From Rhizobiales bacterium GAS188 (GTDB lineage: Bacteria > Pseudomonadota > Alphaproteobacteria > Rhizobiales > Beijerinckiaceae), in contig FNSS01000001.1 in NCBI GenBank assembly GCA_900104855.1, positions 4,712,001-4,776,000 on the forward strand: 64,000 nt of DNA, in the 5' to 3' direction. Below, one piece after another: positions 35,459-44,093 of the stretch (positions are counted from its first letter, which is position 1; every line of letters begins with the position of its first letter). The notes beneath the pieces were generated by a model. That model ran no database searches. It worked only from the letters and a program-made list of their open reading frames with translations, and had not been told where the DNA came from. The position numbers were made by a program, and so were the translations under genes.

Positions 35459-37528
35459 CTAGCCGCCGGGCCTTTGGATGTGCGGCATTTCTCCTGATGC
35501 CGGCGGCGCTATCCACGCCGCGACGTCCAGAAACGTGCTCTGGTAGGTCGCTCCCTCACCCATATCGGTGTAGCGGTCGGAGCACAGCATGTTCACCGTG
35601 CCTTCGACCGCCTCCTCCACGGGTCGCTGCCCCGGAACCAGGACGACCCCGACCTGCGTCTCGTCGCTGACGCGCAAAGTGAGGCCGACGACCGCCCGAT
35701 CGTTGAAGAGCCGAACCTTCTGGCCATTTTTCAAGCCGCGCTGTTGTGCATCTCGAGGATGCAGGACGCAGAACGGCTCGCCCTCGCGCCCGCGAAGAAA
35801 GCCGACACGCGAATAAGCGGTGTGGGGTTGGAAGTATGAAGGCGCCGTCAACAGTCTCAGCGGCCACCGAGCGGCGTCCTGCATTTCCTCTTCGTCAGGT
35901 TGCCAATCGGGAAGCGGGCTGACGCCCTGCTTCGCCAAGGATTCCGAGTAGATTTCCAACTTTCCAGAGGCCGTGCGGAACTCCTGGGCGACAGGCGGTG
36001 TCACCTTGATGGGCCCTGCGTCCGCAACGACGGCCGGATCATAACCGGCCACCATGCCGGTCGCGCCACGGAACAGTTCCGACAGCGCCTCGCGCGGAGT
36101 CATTTTGAATAGCGGATCGGCGAGCCCCATGCGGGCGGCGAGCGCCTGCGCGACGTCAAAGTTGGAGCGCGCCTCGCCCTGAGGCGCCACGGCACCTCTG
36201 GCGTATTGCATATAGTAGGCGCCATAGGCGCGGAAGAAATCCTCCGTTTCGAGGTATGTCGTTGCCGGCAGCACGATGTCCGCGTAGCGCGCGGTCGTGG
36301 TCATAAATGGATCATGAACGACCGTGAACAGATCCTGTCGCGAGAGGCCACGACGCACCTTCTGAGCTTCGGGACAGGTGATTGCCGGATTGTTCGCCGA
36401 AATATAGATCGCCTTGAGCGGCGGATCCCTCATGCTGAGAAGCTCCTCACCCAGACGCAAATGGTTGACCAGCCGTGTCGTCGCGGGACCGGACGGTTTG
36501 CGGACAGCATCGTAGTTGAAATTCATGGAGCTCGCCGTCATCAACAACGCACCCCCTCCCGAGCGTCCATAAGCGCCTGTCACTGCCGGAAGCACAGCGA
36601 CCGCCCTCAGCGCTTGGCCGCCCCGGGCGAGGCGGGTCATGCCTTCACCCAGTCGAATGAAGGAGCTTCGGGCGGCACCGTAGACAGAAGCCAGGCGCTC
36701 CACGTCCTCGACCGGCAAGCCGGTGATCTCGGCAACGGCGACAGGCGTGAATCGCGGCAAAATCTCCTTTTCGAGGTCGGAGAAGCCGAGCGTATTCCGC
36801 TCGAGATAAACCCGATCGCATTTCTCGTCCCGAACCAGGATGTGCATTATTCCGAGCGCCAAGGCTGCGTCGGTTCCGATCCGGATGGGAATGTGCCAAT
36901 CCGCACGTTCGGCCGTCCTGCTTCGCCGCGGATCGATGACGATCAGCTGCACGCCCGTCTTTCGAACCTGCTCCAGCTTGGCCCAGAAGTGCACGTTGAC
37001 CGCCATCAGATCCGCCCCCCACGCAATGACGAGGTCGGAGTCGACGACGGATTCGGGATCGGTGCCGCCCACCGGACCGAGCGTATGATCCCAAGCGCTC
37101 TCACAGCAGGTGTCGCAGACGGTTCCGGCCTGCAGGCGGCTGCTGCCGAGAGCGTGGAAAAGGCCATTCACGAGGCCGCGGTTCATCTGTCCTTGGTGTG
37201 CGCTGTAGGCATAGCCGAGCAAGGCGAGCGGTCCATGATCGGCGATGATGCTCTTCCAGCGGGTCGTGATTTCGTCGAGCGCTTCGTCCCAGGTAATCGG
37301 CTTGAACCGACCTTCGCCCTTCTCCCCGATGCGGCGCAGCGGCGTCACAAGACGGTCGGGTGAATGGACGAGCTCTGCGTCCCGATTGACCTTTGCACAA
37401 GCGAACCCCGCCGTGAAAGGTTGATCAGGGTCGCCTTGAACCCGAAGAACGCGATCTCCATCCACCTGGGCGATCAGCGAGCACATGTCGGGGCAGTCAT
37501 GCCCGCAGACAATTCGAGCCTTGTGCAT
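35459..37528 (-). CDS. Molybdopterin-dependent oxidoreductase, formate dehydrogenase/DMSO reductase superfamily
   Basis: This 689-aa bis-MGD enzyme starts with a [4Fe-4S] motif (C8, C12, C16 and C44) and then shows the canonical ITWDEALDEITTRW block near residue 80. Later segments NPAITCPEAQKVRRGL and DPFMTTTARYADIVLPATTYLETEDFF are typical for this superfamily. No twin-arginine signal is present, so it is cytosolic. ATG 37528 follows GGAGGG. No electron-transfer partner gene is adjacent, as is common for this stand-alone subgroup. The substrate is not evident: formate, a nitrate-like oxyanion or an organic compound are all possible. Confidence 0.85.
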   Translation of the reverse strand: MHKARIVCGHDCPDMCSLIAQVDGDRVLRVQGDPDQPFTAGFACAKVNRDAELVHSPDRLVTPLRRIGEKGEGRFKPITWDEALDEITTRWKSIIADHGPLALLGYAYSAHQGQMNRGLVNGLFHALGSSRLQAGTVCDTCCESAWDHTLGPVGGTDPESVVDSDLVIAWGADLMAVNVHFWAKLEQVRKTGVQLIVIDPRRSRTAERADWHIPIRIGTDAALALGIMHILVRDEKCDRVYLERNTLGFSDLEKEILPRFTPVAVAEITGLPVEDVERLASVYGAARSSFIRLGEGMTRLARGGQALRAVAVLPAVTGAYGRSGGGALLMTASSMNFNYDAVRKPSGPATTRLVNHLRLGEELLSMRDPPLKAIYISANNPAITCPEAQKVRRGLSRQDLFTVVHDPFMTTTARYADIVLPATTYLETEDFFRAYGAYYMQYARGAVAPQGEARSNFDVAQALAARMGLADPLFKMTPREALSELFRGATGMVAGYDPAVVADAGPIKVTPPVAQEFRTASGKLEIYSESLAKQGVSPLPDWQPDEEEMQDAARWPLRLLTAPSYFQPHTAYSRVGFLRGREGEPFCVLHPRDAQQRGLKNGQKVRLFNDRAVVGLTLRVSDETQVGVVLVPGQRPVEEAVEGTVNMLCSDRYTDMGEGATYQSTFLDVAAWIAPPASGEMPHIQRPGG

Positions 37529-37854
37529 GCTTCCCTCCAGGACCTGAAACGCAGCTGATCGAGAGAGGACCAGGATTTAGAACCCCTTCGAGCCTTTGCA
37601 TAGGACCACTTTCTTGTCGCCGCGCAGACCACTGCGGGCCTGACTACGAAGCAACGGCTCGTTGACATATCGACCGTTCCAAATCACTTGGAGAGGCAAG
37701 GACCCTCATTTGGGCTTCGTGAACATGAACATCATGGGTGCGCCGCGTAGGCGTTGAGCCGTCGAATTGCCGTGAAATGTCGGGTGACGGCGTAGACGCG
37801 GTGTCCTGGAATTGCCGGCGCGGGATATGTGCCTGGCGAGCTAAGACTATAGAA
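37529..37854. other. Intergenic region between molybdoenzyme and dusA
   Basis: No gene is seen in these 326 bp. They carry the divergent promoters of the leftward molybdoenzyme and the rightward dusA gene. Three same-orientation words resembling one arm of the GntR palindrome occur at 37565 (GAGGACCA), 37578 (TAGAACCC) and 37601 (TAGGACCA). Confidence 0.5.
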
Positions 37855-38862
37855 ATGCAGCCAGATCAATCATTTAGATTTAGCGTTGCGCCTATGATGG
37901 AGTGGACGGACAGCTATTGCCGCCGCTTCCACCGGGCGATGACGCGCCGATCGCGCCTCTACACCGAAATGGTCACCGCTGCCGCCCTCATCCACGGGCC
38001 GCGCCGGAGGCTGCTGGCCTTCGAGGCCGACGAGCAGCCGCTTGCCCTGCAGATCGGCGGGGCCGAGCCGGGCGCGCTGGCGCAGGCGGCGCGCTTCGGC
38101 GAGGAGGCCGGCTTTTGCGAGATCAACCTCAATGTGGGCTGCCCGTCGGATCGGGTGCAGGATGGCCGTTTTGGGGCCTGCCTGATGCGCGAGCCCAGCC
38201 TCGTCGGCGAATGCGTTGCGGCGATCAGGGCGGCAGTGTCGGTTCCGGTGACCGTGAAATGCCGGCTCGGCGTCGACGATCAGGACCCGGAGGAGGCGCT
38301 TGACCGGGTTGCCGATGTCGCGGTCGCGGCCGGCGTCGATGCGCTCATCGTGCATGCCCGCAAGGCCTGGCTCAACGGGCTGTCGCCAAAGGAGAACCGC
38401 GACATTCCCCCGCTCGACCATGGGCGCGTCTACCGCCTGAAGGCGCGGCTGCCTTCGCTCACCATCGTCATCAATGGCGGCATCTCGACCCTCGCCGAGG
38501 CGAAGGCGCATTTCGACCATGTCGACGGCGTGATGTTCGGGCGCGCCGCCTATCAGAACCCCGGTCTTCTCCTCGATGTCGATCGCGAGCTGTTCGGCAG
38601 CGAGCCGCCGGTCGCGGATGCTTTCGCGGCCGCCCGCGCCATGCGCCCGCTGCTCGCAGAGCTGGCGCGGCAGAAGATCGCACCGCACCGCCTGACCCGG
38701 CATATGCTCGGCCTCTTCCAGGGCAGGAGCGGCGCGCGCTCTTATCGTCGCATTCTCGCCACCGAGGCGACGAAGCCAGGCGCCGGGCCCGAAATGCTCG
38801 ATCAGGCGCTCGCTTGCGTCGAACCGATCGGCGAGCTCCTGATGAGTGAGGCTGCCGCGTGA
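37855..38862 (+). CDS. dusA: tRNA-dihydrouridine synthase DusA
   Basis: This 335-aa FMN enzyme reduces uridines in the tRNA D-loop. The N-terminal FSVAPMMEWTDSYCRRFHR block and EINLNVGCPSDRVQDGRFGACLM, which holds the catalytic Cys, define the DusA branch. KCRLGVDD and INGGI, both FMN-contacting, are also present. I took ATG 37855, which begins close to the family's usual start; an upstream in-frame extension has no similarity. Its stop overlaps the start region of the thioesterase gene (GTGATGA). Confidence 0.93.
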   Translation: MQPDQSFRFSVAPMMEWTDSYCRRFHRAMTRRSRLYTEMVTAAALIHGPRRRLLAFEADEQPLALQIGGAEPGALAQAARFGEEAGFCEINLNVGCPSDRVQDGRFGACLMREPSLVGECVAAIRAAVSVPVTVKCRLGVDDQDPEEALDRVADVAVAAGVDALIVHARKAWLNGLSPKENRDIPPLDHGRVYRLKARLPSLTIVINGGISTLAEAKAHFDHVDGVMFGRAAYQNPGLLLDVDRELFGSEPPVADAFAAARAMRPLLAELARQKIAPHRLTRHMLGLFQGRSGARSYRRILATEATKPGAGPEMLDQALACVEPIGELLMSEAAA

Positions 38863-39317
38863 TGACGGGGGATGCCGACGAGGTGAGCGAGAAGGTGCGT
38901 GCCATGCTGGCGCGCCACGGGCTGCTGGTCACGCTCGGCGCTCGCCTCTTGCGCGCCGTACCGGGTGAGGTGGAGATCGAGCTTCCGGTAGCGCCGCATA
39001 TCACGCAGCAGAACGGCTTCGTGCATGCGGGCGCGATCTCGGCCATCGCCGATTCGGCGGCCGGGGCTGCTGCCTGGACATTGATGCCGGACGGCAATGA
39101 CGTTCTAACCGTCGAGTTCAAGATCAATCTGGTCGCACCCGCGGCCGGCGAGCGGCTCGTCGCCTCGGCGCGTGTCCTCAAGGCCGGGCGGACGCTGACA
39201 CTGACCGAGGCGAGCGTGCACGCCCATACGGGCGAGGCGAAAAAGCTCGTGGCCCATCTGGTGGCCACGATGATTACTATCGGATCAGGGGTTGAATCTC
39301 GCTCCCTTGTTCGTTAA
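38862..39317 (+). CDS. PaaI-family hotdog thioesterase
   Basis: This 151-aa hotdog-fold protein carries the family signature QQNGFVHAGAISAIADSAAGAAA (about residues 47-69), with the Asn/His/Gly region and the acidic residue in ADSA on the central helix. Such proteins hydrolyse acyl- or aryl-CoA thioesters. It is translationally coupled to dusA, which is a chance or housekeeping pairing rather than a clear pathway. ATG 38862 is adopted; a GTG one codon earlier is possible. Confidence 0.85.
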   Translation: MTGDADEVSEKVRAMLARHGLLVTLGARLLRAVPGEVEIELPVAPHITQQNGFVHAGAISAIADSAAGAAAWTLMPDGNDVLTVEFKINLVAPAAGERLVASARVLKAGRTLTLTEASVHAHTGEAKKLVAHLVATMITIGSGVESRSLVR

Positions 39318-39348
39318 GGGCTTTGTCCTCGCGCCTGTCGGCGTGCGT

Positions 39349-39425
39349 GCGCCCGTAGCTCAGCTGGATAGAGCACCAGACTACGAATCTGGGGGTCAGA
39401 GGTTCGAATCCTTTCGGGCGCGCCA
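39349..39425 (+). tRNA. tRNA-Arg (anticodon ACG)
   Basis: A full cloverleaf can be folded. The acceptor arms are GCGCCCG and CGGGCGC, the D-arm is GCTCAGCTGGATAGAGC and the anticodon stem CCAGA/TCTGG encloses CTACGAA with ACG at 39383-39385. The T-loop is TTCGAAT. CCA is encoded at 39423-39425. It lies between the thioesterase and the L,D-transpeptidase, with no integrase nearby. Confidence 0.96.
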
Positions 39426-39610
39426 ATGATTTCAATGAGTTAGCGAGCCGCAACGCCTCTCCGAAAGGCCCGCTTAGCTCTGGAAGTGCAGCCGGCCGAG
39501 CAATTTGAGATAATCGTCCCGTCTTGATGCGGCCGACGCCGGCATTGAACCGCGCATTAACCAGCGCTGCATTAACCCTCTGCCGCTCCGATGGGAGGCA
39601 GAGGTGTTCC

Positions 39611-40321
39611 ATGGTCAACCGGCGCGCGTTTTGTTCCGGAAGCTTTGTCGCGATCGCCGCGGCGCTCGGCGGCTGCTCCGAGGTCATGCCGGGCCCTCGT
39701 CTCGCGAGCAACATTCAGCCCCATGAGCCTCAGGGCCCGGTGGTCAGCGGTCCGAGGAGCGCGCATTACGACCAGATCTACGCCGGCTTCTCCGATGAGC
39801 GCTTCCCGGTGAGGACCTTCGACTATACGCAGATCGATCCACAATACCTGCGTCGAAGCGTCCCCTTCTCCGGCCCGCAGCCCCCGGGCTCGATTGTGAT
39901 CGATACGACGCAAAAACACTTGTTCTTCGTTGAATCGCCGGGCCGGGCGACGCGCTACGGAGTGGGCGTCGGCCGCGAGGGTTTCGCCTGGTCGGGCGAC
40001 GCCAATGTCAACATGAAACGCGATTGGCCGGACTGGGTGCCCCCGGCCGAGATGGTTCGGCGCAGCCCCGAGATCGCGGCTGAGCTCGAGCATACGCCGC
40101 GCGGACTTGGCGTTCTCGGCGGTCCGAAAAACCCGCTCGGCGCACGCGCCATGTATCTCTTCGCCGATGGGCGAGATCTTGGCTACCGCATCCATGGCAC
40201 GCTCGAACCGGAGACGATCGGAACCAATGTCTCTTCGGGCTGCATCCGCCTCATCAACCAGGATATCGTCCACCTCTACACCCGTGCCGCGATCGGCAGC
40301 CCGGCGACCGTCCTCGCCTGA
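39611..40321 (+). CDS. L,D-transpeptidase (YkuD domain), lipoprotein
   Basis: This 236-aa envelope enzyme forms or attaches 3-3 peptidoglycan cross-links. A short basic start and hydrophobic segment lead to a lipobox ending at C22 (AALGGC), so it is probably lipid-anchored in the periplasm. The YkuD domain follows; the catalytic Cys is C211 in NVSSGCIRL, with the His expected in GYRIHGT. ATG 39611 has GAGG upstream; earlier ATGs at 39524 lack a signal sequence. The next gene encodes another cell-wall lipoprotein, suggesting a shared envelope role. Confidence 0.92.
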   Translation: MVNRRAFCSGSFVAIAAALGGCSEVMPGPRLASNIQPHEPQGPVVSGPRSAHYDQIYAGFSDERFPVRTFDYTQIDPQYLRRSVPFSGPQPPGSIVIDTTQKHLFFVESPGRATRYGVGVGREGFAWSGDANVNMKRDWPDWVPPAEMVRRSPEIAAELEHTPRGLGVLGGPKNPLGARAMYLFADGRDLGYRIHGTLEPETIGTNVSSGCIRLINQDIVHLYTRAAIGSPATVLA

Positions 40322-40406
40322 TGCTCTGGTGACGCTTTGTTAAGCGGCATCATTGAATCGTTGTCGTTGTCCGCCGGCCTGGCGCGGAGAGTTCGGGTGT
40401 CGCGTC

Positions 40407-41222
40407 ATGAGCTATCGGTTGCTGCGGATCGGTGCTGGCTGGCTGGCCAGGTTTCGTGCGCGCAGTCTCATCCTCATGGTCGCCGGACTTGGCCTTTCCG
40501 CCTGCGCCACAACGCAGCATTCGCGCGCCACTCGCTGGAATCATCCCGTGCGCGCGGTGACGGAGACGGCGCTCGCAAGCCCAAAGCTCGCGACGTTGCG
40601 CATCCGCGGCGTGGACGTTTCCTATTACCAGGGTGATATCGACTGGCCGACGGTACGCGCCAACGGCGTGACATTCGCCTATATCAAGGCGACCGAGGGC
40701 GGCGACTATCTCGATAGGAAGTTCCGCCGCAATTGGGCCGCCGCCAAGGCAGCGGGGCTACGGCATGGTGCCTATCATTTCTACAATTTGTGCCGACCCG
40801 TGCGCGAGCAGATCGCCTGGTTCAAGGCGAATGTCCCGAACGATCCCGATGCCCTGCCTCCAGCCCTCGATATGGAATGGGTGCCGACCTCAAAGAATTG
40901 CCAGGTCAAGCCGTCGCGCGCCAAGATCATCGCCGATATGCGGCTCTTCCTCGAAAGCCTCGAACGCCATTATGGCAAGCGCCCCGTCATCTACGCGACA
41001 GGGAGCTTCCACCACGATATCCTCGAAGGCTCTTTCAACGACTATCCCTTCTGGCTGCGCGCCATCGACGGCCCCCCAGGCGAACGCTACGGCTTTCGCC
41101 CTTGGCATTTCTGGCAATATTCGGCGAGGGGCACGATGCCGGGCGTCAATGGCCAGGTCGACAAGAACGCCTTTGCCGGGACGCAAGCCGAATGGGCGAT
41201 GTTCGTTCGCGGCGACACATGA
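40407..41222 (+). CDS. GH25 family lysozyme-like muramidase, lipoprotein
   Basis: This 271-aa protein has an N-terminal hydrophobic segment ending in a lipobox (LSAC, Cys 33), then a GH25 barrel starting RGVDVSYYQGDIDW. The acidic pair expected at the active site is visible in ALDMEWVP, and the strand AYHFYNLCRP and the closing HFWQYS fit the family. GH25 enzymes cut the glycan chains of peptidoglycan. Its position right after an L,D-transpeptidase fits cell-wall remodelling. Start ATG 40407 has only a weak ribosome-binding site. Confidence 0.9.
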   Translation: MSYRLLRIGAGWLARFRARSLILMVAGLGLSACATTQHSRATRWNHPVRAVTETALASPKLATLRIRGVDVSYYQGDIDWPTVRANGVTFAYIKATEGGDYLDRKFRRNWAAAKAAGLRHGAYHFYNLCRPVREQIAWFKANVPNDPDALPPALDMEWVPTSKNCQVKPSRAKIIADMRLFLESLERHYGKRPVIYATGSFHHDILEGSFNDYPFWLRAIDGPPGERYGFRPWHFWQYSARGTMPGVNGQVDKNAFAGTQAEWAMFVRGDT

Positions 41223-41456
41223 GCGGCTTGGCGGCCCGATCGCTTCCATAGCACGGGCAATCCCGCGTCAGATTTCTCATCGGTTGAGAGTTTCGAGCGA
41301 GAGCTTCCCTCGCGGCGTTGCGGCCGGATCTGGCGGCAGCGCTACCCGGCGCATATCGAGCTCGCCGAAACCGACGATCAAGGGGATGACTGTCCTGAGC
41401 GCCTGGGGGAGAATGACGAGCCGCATCGTTGCGACATCGGAAAGGGGGAGAGGCTG

Positions 41457-42329
41457 ATGACAGGTCTCGTCACGACGGATGGGAAGCGCCGCTACGAGGT
41501 CCACCGGAACTGGGCGCGGCTGCCGAAGGGCATGGAGTTCGGCCCGGTCAGCCAGCTCGCCGTCGACGGGACCGGCCGGGTATTCGTGGTGCAGCGGGCC
41601 GTTCCGGCCGTGTTGGTCTTCGCTCAAGACGGCGCTTTCGAGTATGATTGGCATCATCCGCTCTTGACCAATGCGACGGGGGCAGGTGTCCACGGCGTCT
41701 GTGTCGCTCCCAGCGGGATGCTGCTGATCACCTCATTCGATTCGCACCAGGTGCTGGGTTTCGATGGGCGAGGGCGGCTGGAGCTGGAGCTCGGACGCTT
41801 CAACGAGCCAAGATGGGGCGAGCCATTCAACCATCCGACAGATGTCGCCGTTGCGGCCAATGGCGATATCTTCGTGACGGACGGATACGGCAATGCCAGG
41901 GTCCACCGCTTCTCCAGCAAGGGAGAGTTCATCGCCGGCTGGGGTGAACCCGGCACTGGGCCCGGACAATTCTCCTGTCCGCATGGGATCTGGATCTCGG
42001 TCGAGGGCAAGGTCATCGTCCTCGACCGCGACAATAATCGCGTCCAGCTTTTCGACGTTGACGGCAAGCTGCTCGACATTTGGAGCAGCTTCGTCAAGCC
42101 GATGGATATCTGGGGCGATGCGTCAGGCGACCTGTTCATCTCCGACCAGACGCCGCGCATCGCCAGGGTCGCCGATGGCCGTATCAAGGGTGCGATGCGC
42201 GGCTTCACCGTCTATCCGCACGGCATCTGGGGTGATTCCTCCGGCAGCCTCTACGTCGCCGAACAGCAGCCATCGGGCGTCGCCAAATATACGGCGCTTG
42301 CCCCTGATGATCGGGCGCCGGCAAAGTGA
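41457..42329 (+). CDS. NHL-repeat beta-propeller protein
   Basis: This 290-aa protein consists of repeated propeller blades. Examples are HPTDVAVAANGDIFVTDGYGNARVHRFSSKG and CPHGIWISVEGKVIVLDRDNNRVQLFDVDG, read here as two consecutive blades. The family includes peptidyl-alpha-hydroxyglycine alpha-amidating lyase-like and SMP-30-like proteins, which are often annotated as lyases or lactonases, but no specific activity can be assigned. No signal peptide is seen. ATG 41457 lies just after a GGGAGAGG stretch. It is flanked by GH25 upstream and a convergent P-loop gene downstream. Confidence 0.8.
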   Translation: MTGLVTTDGKRRYEVHRNWARLPKGMEFGPVSQLAVDGTGRVFVVQRAVPAVLVFAQDGAFEYDWHHPLLTNATGAGVHGVCVAPSGMLLITSFDSHQVLGFDGRGRLELELGRFNEPRWGEPFNHPTDVAVAANGDIFVTDGYGNARVHRFSSKGEFIAGWGEPGTGPGQFSCPHGIWISVEGKVIVLDRDNNRVQLFDVDGKLLDIWSSFVKPMDIWGDASGDLFISDQTPRIARVADGRIKGAMRGFTVYPHGIWGDSSGSLYVAEQQPSGVAKYTALAPDDRAPAK

Positions 42330-42405
42330 TCACGACCGGACTTGTGATTACGGAGCTGCTGATCGGTCGCGATCCGAGCGGTGTCTCGAGTTCGCGGCAG
42401 CCGGC

Positions 42406-42951
42406 TTAGCCGATCGCAGCGATAGCCTCGAGAACGGGTTCAACCAGTTCGTTTGCCGGATGGGCGGTGTCCAGCCTGAGAACGGGGCATCTTTGCGTCG
42501 CAAGCCATCGCTCATGCATGGCCAGGCTTCGCTGCTCGACGCCTGCCCTGTCGTAGGACCCGGCCCAGTCGAGGAACTCACGACTGGCCGCTGCCATGTC
42601 GCCGCCCGGTCCGATGCGATTGCCGTAGCGAGCAAACTCACGCCTTCGAAGCCGCTCCATGCGAATCTCGGGATCGAGCCGCAAGAAGACGATGAGATCG
42701 AAGAGCGGTTCCAGCGGCTTTCCCCACCCGACCGCGGAACCCGAGAGGATCCAATCCTTGGACGCGCTCAGCCGAGGCTGCAGCAGCGCCAATCTGGCCT
42801 CGCGCGGCCGAGGCGTGGCGAAGGGTGGATCGCTCGGCATCCAATAATACGCATCGGTGTCTTCATGCGCGTAACCAAGGGCGGTCGCGAGCGTCTTGCC
42901 GAGGGTGCTGGTTCCCGAACCCGAGGCTCCGAGGATATGCAGGCGGGCCAT
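42406..42951 (-). CDS. P-loop nucleoside/adenylate kinase-like protein
   Basis: This 181-aa protein starts with a Walker A motif, GASGSGTSTLGKTLA (residues 8-22), where Thr replaces the usual Lys-adjacent pattern (GSGTST instead of GSGKST). The phosphate-binding Lys is therefore missing from its normal place, though Lys 19 follows. The rest (DAYYWMPSDPPF, FLRLDPEIRMERLRRREFARYG) resembles the adenylate kinase/FlaR-like group. ATG 42951 lies 3 bp after the MarR stop, so the two form an operon. Function is not known. Confidence 0.8.
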   Translation of the reverse strand: MARLHILGASGSGTSTLGKTLATALGYAHEDTDAYYWMPSDPPFATPRPREARLALLQPRLSASKDWILSGSAVGWGKPLEPLFDLIVFLRLDPEIRMERLRRREFARYGNRIGPGGDMAAASREFLDWAGSYDRAGVEQRSLAMHERWLATQRCPVLRLDTAHPANELVEPVLEAIAAIG

Positions 42952-42954
42952 GTC

Positions 42955-43527
42955 TCATCCCTGCTCGAGCGACAGCGCCGTCTGGTGAACGGGGCAATGA
43001 TCCGCCGGACAGGCGATGTCGTCGCAGAGGCGGCAGATATGATCGGCATGCTCGGCGCTCAGCGTCAGCTTGCGCAGCAGCTTCTCCAGCAACCTCGTCA
43101 ATTGCCGCTGCTCGGCGTCTGACAGGCAGTCGACCACATCACCCAAAGCGCCGCAGCGCGCCATGAGGATGATGCGAATGCGCTCGCGGCCTTCACTCGA
43201 GAGATAGAGCGCGACCGACCGCCGGTCGGCGCCGGGCCGGCTTTCGACGAGCCCTTCCGTTTCCAGCTTGTCGACGAGGCGCACGGTCGCCGGGTGCGAG
43301 AGGCGCAGCGCTCGGCTCAGCTCGTTGTTCGAGCAGCCTTCATAGAAGCCGATGATGTTCAACGCGGCAGCGGCCGAATCCGTCTGATTGGGATGCGTCT
43401 TGAGCTGGCGCTCCAGACGCTCGCTGATCTCTCCAGCGAGCGCACCGAGCAGATTGGCGGTTCTGAGCTTGGGCAAGAGGCGGCCTTCCTGACGGGGTTT
43501 CGATCGGAGCTTGACTGCTTCTACCAT
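42955..43527 (-). CDS. MarR-family transcriptional regulator with Cys-rich tail
   Basis: This is a winged-helix regulator of about 190 aa. The recognition region NNELSRALRLSHPATVRLVDKLETEGLVESRPGADRRSVALYLS is standard MarR. The C-terminal tail contains four cysteines and two histidines (HICRLCDDIACPADHCPVH), a pattern suited to metal binding or redox sensing and not usual in MarR proteins. ATG 43527 is inside a palindrome, so it probably represses itself. The divergent gene encodes an RclC/DUF417 protein linked elsewhere to reactive chlorine resistance, consistent with an oxidant-sensing role by inference. Confidence 0.87.
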   Translation of the reverse strand: MVEAVKLRSKPRQEGRLLPKLRTANLLGALAGEISERLERQLKTHPNQTDSAAAALNIIGFYEGCSNNELSRALRLSHPATVRLVDKLETEGLVESRPGADRRSVALYLSSEGRERIRIILMARCGALGDVVDCLSDAEQRQLTRLLEKLLRKLTLSAEHADHICRLCDDIACPADHCPVHQTALSLEQG

Positions 43528-43557
43528 ATCGGTCGATATATATGCGTGCAACACGCA
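43526..43557. promoter_or_regulatory. Two adjacent palindromes between marR and the DUF417 gene
   Basis: ATATCG-GT-CGATAT (43526-43539) and TGCGTG-CAA-CACGCA (43543-43557) are each perfect inverted repeats. They overlap the marR start and lie 15 bp before the divergent DUF417 start. This is the classic position for MarR autorepressor sites controlling both genes. Confidence 0.65.
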
Positions 43558-43572
43558 CATAGTTGGAATATC

Positions 43573-44067
43573 ATGCGTACCAATGAACCAGCCTTGGAAG
43601 ATCGCCTCACGAAGGTCGGCGGCGCAGTGCTACGCTACAGCCTGGTGCTCTTCTTCGTCGGCTTCGGCCTCTTCAAGTTCACGCCCCAGGAGGCGGCCGG
43701 TATCCAGCCTCTGGTGGCCAACAGCCCGCTATTGTCCTGGATTTATCGTCTGCTCGACCTGCGCGCAGGATCCGGCCTGATCGGCACCGTCGAGATCACG
43801 CTCGGCGTGCTCATCGCGCTCCGGCAGGTCAATGCCAGGCTCTCCGCCTATGGCAGCCTCGGCACGGCGCTGGTGCTGTGCATCACGCTGAGCTTCCTGT
43901 TCACCACAAAGGGGCTCGACCCGCAATCCTCCGATGCGGGCTTCCTGCTGAAGGATTTGACCTTGCTCGGAGCGGCCCTCTGGACGGCGGGCGAGGCCTT
44001 GCGGGCGGCGAACACGGATGGCGCCGTCGACGCTCGGGCGGGCGCAAGGCTCGGCCGAACGAGCTGA
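43573..44067 (+). CDS. DUF417 (YkgB/RclC-like) inner-membrane protein
   Basis: This 164-aa membrane protein has about four hydrophobic segments and the family blocks LVLFFVGFGLFKFTPQEAAGIQPLV and LLSWIYRLLDLRAGSGLIGTVEI. RclC of Escherichia coli, a family member, is part of the reactive chlorine response; the exact activity is unknown. ATG 43573 sits 15 bp from an operator-like palindrome. The divergent MarR regulator with a Cys-rich tail would suit control by an oxidant. The EamA exporter starts 26 bp downstream and may be co-transcribed. Confidence 0.85.
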   Translation: MRTNEPALEDRLTKVGGAVLRYSLVLFFVGFGLFKFTPQEAAGIQPLVANSPLLSWIYRLLDLRAGSGLIGTVEITLGVLIALRQVNARLSAYGSLGTALVLCITLSFLFTTKGLDPQSSDAGFLLKDLTLLGAALWTAGEALRAANTDGAVDARAGARLGRTS

Positions 44068-44093
44068 GGATGCAGTCGGAAGGAGAGGCGACC

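Noticed and set aside
39349-39425. tRNA-Arg as attachment site of the integrated element
   Set aside because: The integrase lies about 17 kb away with intact unrelated genes between, and no partial tRNA copy was seen near the integrase.
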